NCBI GenBank assembly: GCA_040403075.1
Contig: JBBALJ010000072.1
Location: 1-15,450 of the forward strand
Source of the DNA: RGVD01 sp040403075
Lineage (GTDB): Bacteria > Bacteroidota > Bacteroidia > UKL13-3
Direction: 5' to 3'
DNA: 15,450 nucleotides
The notes below the pieces were generated by a model. That model did not search any database and was not told where the DNA came from. It saw nothing but the letters and a program-made list of their open reading frames with translations. The position numbers were made by a program, and so were the translations under genes. Shown here in pieces: positions 14,133 through 15,450 of this stretch (position 1 is its first letter; each line of letters opens with the position of its first letter).

Positions 14133-15450
14133 ATGGCTCATATTTATAAAATAAAACTTCCATTAATTTGTCTTGTTTGCTTGTTTTTTATATATCAAAG
14201 AGCATTTAGTCAGTGTTTTGATTGCACTTCAAGCACCCCAATAAACAGCGGGTTGGTTTGGTGTCATCCATTTGATGGAAATGCCACTGATGCAACTGGC
14301 AATGGTTATAATGGAACAGCTTCTGGTATCACATACATTGCAGATAGATATGGAAATGCAAATAAGGCTATAAGTTTCAATGGAGTTAACTCATATGTAG
14401 ATGTAATTAAAACATTTCCTGACTTAACTAGTTTAAGTTTTAGTTTGTGGTTTAAACCAGCTTCATCAACAATAAACACTGGTGTTATTTTTTGGGAAGG
14501 AAATAGCAACTGTGGTGAGGATATTACCATAGGATTTTCAAGCGGTAAAATTTATGTAAGAGCTGATAAAAGTGGAGCATCTTTGATAGGGTATTCTGAT
14601 CCAAATGCTTCTTATACTTTGCCTGCAAATTTTAGTGCGAGTTGGCATCATTTTGTTTGGACCATGTCTCCAACTCAAACAAAAATTTATATTGATACGA
14701 TTTTGCTAAAAACAGATAATGTCACTGGGTCCGGAGTTGGCGGCCATTATATTCCTTCATATGGATCTAAAAATGATGGGAATAATGCACCTTGTGGTAA
14801 TGTGAGAGAAGGATTCTACGATGGATATATTGATGACAGCAGATTATATAATAGGGTATTATCAATTGCTGAAGTTAAACAGCTATATTATAATGTTAAC
14901 ACCAATATGTATGTTGGACCCGGTTCAACTATTTGCAAAGGTGATTCAGTTCAAATTAACGCTTATGGAGGCCTATCATATTTATGGAGTCCTGCTGGCT
15001 CCTTAAGTGGTACAGCAATCTCAAATCCATTTGCAAAACCATTATTGTCAACAAAATATGCTGTAAAAATAATCAATGGTTCTTGTCAATTAATCGATAC
15101 AGTTAGAATTACTGTTAATTCAGTAACAGTTTCAAAACCTTCTGACCCAACTATATGTCAAGGTGATTCAGTTAGATTAATTGTATCAGGAGGTGGAACA
15201 TATTTATGGAAACCTAATAATAGTTTAAGTGACTCAACTATTTTTAATCCTTATGCAAAACCACTTGCTACAACTAAATACTATTTTAAGGTAGTTAATA
15301 ATTCGTGTTCACTTATAGACTCAGTAACAGTTAACGTTACCCAAGTGTCCTCCAATGCTGGTTTGGACAAAAATATATGTGCGGGAGATAGTGTCCAATT
15401 AAATGGTTCAGCTGTTGGTTCATTTAAATGGCAACCCACCACATATATGA
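14133..15450 (+). CDS. large secreted surface protein with LamG domain and 74-residue repeats (partial, runs off the window)
   Basis: An open frame of 439 codons from the ATG at 14133 reaches the window end without a stop. The signal peptide is about 1-27 (hydrophobic LICLVCLFFIY, cleavage likely near AFSQ). Residues about 37-250 form a laminin-G/concanavalin-like jelly roll: 'LVWCHPFDGNATDATGNGYNG', 'SFNGVNSYVDV', 'LSFSLWFKP', 'WHHFVWTM' and 'GYIDDSRLYNRVLSIAEVKQLY'. From residue 267 on, Ig/PKD-like units begin I-C-x-G-D-S-V and continue with YLW-P, 'NP(F/Y)AKP', 'TKY' and 'SC.LID(T/S)V'. The unit starts at 267, 341 and 415, exactly 74 residues apart; the third unit is cut. Such proteins in Bacteroidota are usually cell-surface adhesins ending in a T9SS or SprB-like tail, but the C-terminus is not visible. 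Following the sugar-modifying genes, it may be glycosylated (inference). Confidence 0.85.
   Translation, partial: MAHIYKIKLPLICLVCLFFIYQRAFSQCFDCTSSTPINSGLVWCHPFDGNATDATGNGYNGTASGITYIADRYGNANKAISFNGVNSYVDVIKTFPDLTSLSFSLWFKPASSTINTGVIFWEGNSNCGEDITIGFSSGKIYVRADKSGASLIGYSDPNASYTLPANFSASWHHFVWTMSPTQTKIYIDTILLKTDNVTGSGVGGHYIPSYGSKNDGNNAPCGNVREGFYDGYIDDSRLYNRVLSIAEVKQLYYNVNTNMYVGPGSTICKGDSVQINAYGGLSYLWSPAGSLSGTAISNPFAKPLLSTKYAVKIINGSCQLIDTVRITVNSVTVSKPSDPTICQGDSVRLIVSGGGTYLWKPNNSLSDSTIFNPYAKPLATTKYYFKVVNNSCSLIDSVTVNVTQVSSNAGLDKNICAGDSVQLNGSAVGSFKWQPTTYM
14931..15450 (+). repeat. 222-bp in-frame tandem repeats in the surface-protein gene
   Basis: Units start at 14931, 15153 and 15375, a period of exactly 222 bp. 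Each opens with codons for I-C-x-G-D-S-V. The second unit repeats the layout of the first (GG..YLW, NP.AKP, TKY, SC.LID.V). The third is cut by the window end. DNA identity between units is moderate, with conserved spacing, so these are diverged repeats, not recent copies. Confidence 0.8.

Noticed and set aside
14306..15006. Short open frames inside the LamG gene (minus strand 14306-14530, plus strand 14821-15006)
   Set aside because: They overlap a continuous 439-codon frame with a signal peptide and recognisable domains, which accounts for the region.
1..15450. CRISPR array, toxin-antitoxin or phage-defence genes
   Set aside because: No short regularly spaced repeats with variable spacers and no gene pair with such signatures. 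The single MazG-like protein has the housekeeping NTPase signature and no toxin partner beside it.

Overview
The window looks like chromosome from an AT-rich, free-living Bacteroidota bacterium (Flavobacteriia/Sphingobacteriia/Chitinophagia-like). The signs are two secreted proteases with type IX secretion (T9SS) sorting tails, start codons without clear Shine-Dalgarno sequences, several TTG-N(~20)-TAnnTTTG-like promoters, a Bacteroidota-type tyrosine-recombinase arm-binding sequence, and many small monocistronic or divergent units.

Layout. 1-390: decayed mobile-element edge with the first 39 codons of a Bacteroidota integrase (minus strand), a long imperfect inverted repeat and a tRNA terminator. 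390-477: tRNA-Ser(UGA), minus strand, CCA encoded. 531-5064: two tandem paralogous M43 (cytophagalysin-like) zinc metalloproteases, each with signal peptide, catalytic domain, PKD-like domain, beta-sandwich and T9SS tail, ending at a strong terminator. 5145-6944: a YfcE-like metallophosphoesterase divergent from a rhomboid protease, which converges on a small outer-membrane beta-barrel protein; the last two genes overlap at their stop codons. 7054-9223: serC and serA, two of the three serine-biosynthesis steps, closed by a terminator. 9212-10386: an exported Mn-type superoxide dismutase followed by a MazG-like nucleotide pyrophosphohydrolase. 10405-11424: an asparaginase of the Rhizobium etli type (asparaginase II family), minus strand. 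11567-15450: a tightly packed plus-strand run of a GT-A-fold glycosyltransferase-like protein, an FkbM-like protein, a class I SAM methyltransferase, and the start of a large LamG/repeat surface protein that runs off the window.

How it fits together. The left half is mostly secreted and envelope proteins. The middle is housekeeping: serine synthesis, oxidative defence, nucleotide clean-up and asparagine breakdown. The right end resembles the edge of a surface glycan/adhesin locus, with translationally coupled sugar-modifying enzymes leading into a secreted repeat protein.

I found no CRISPR array, intact insertion sequence, toxin-antitoxin pair or recognised phage-defence system. The places most worth a second look are the integrase remnant beside tRNA-Ser, the glycosyltransferase/FkbM-like/methyltransferase/adhesin cluster, the duplicated M43 proteases, and the Tat-signal superoxide dismutase. 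All calls come from reading the sequence; no database search was run.
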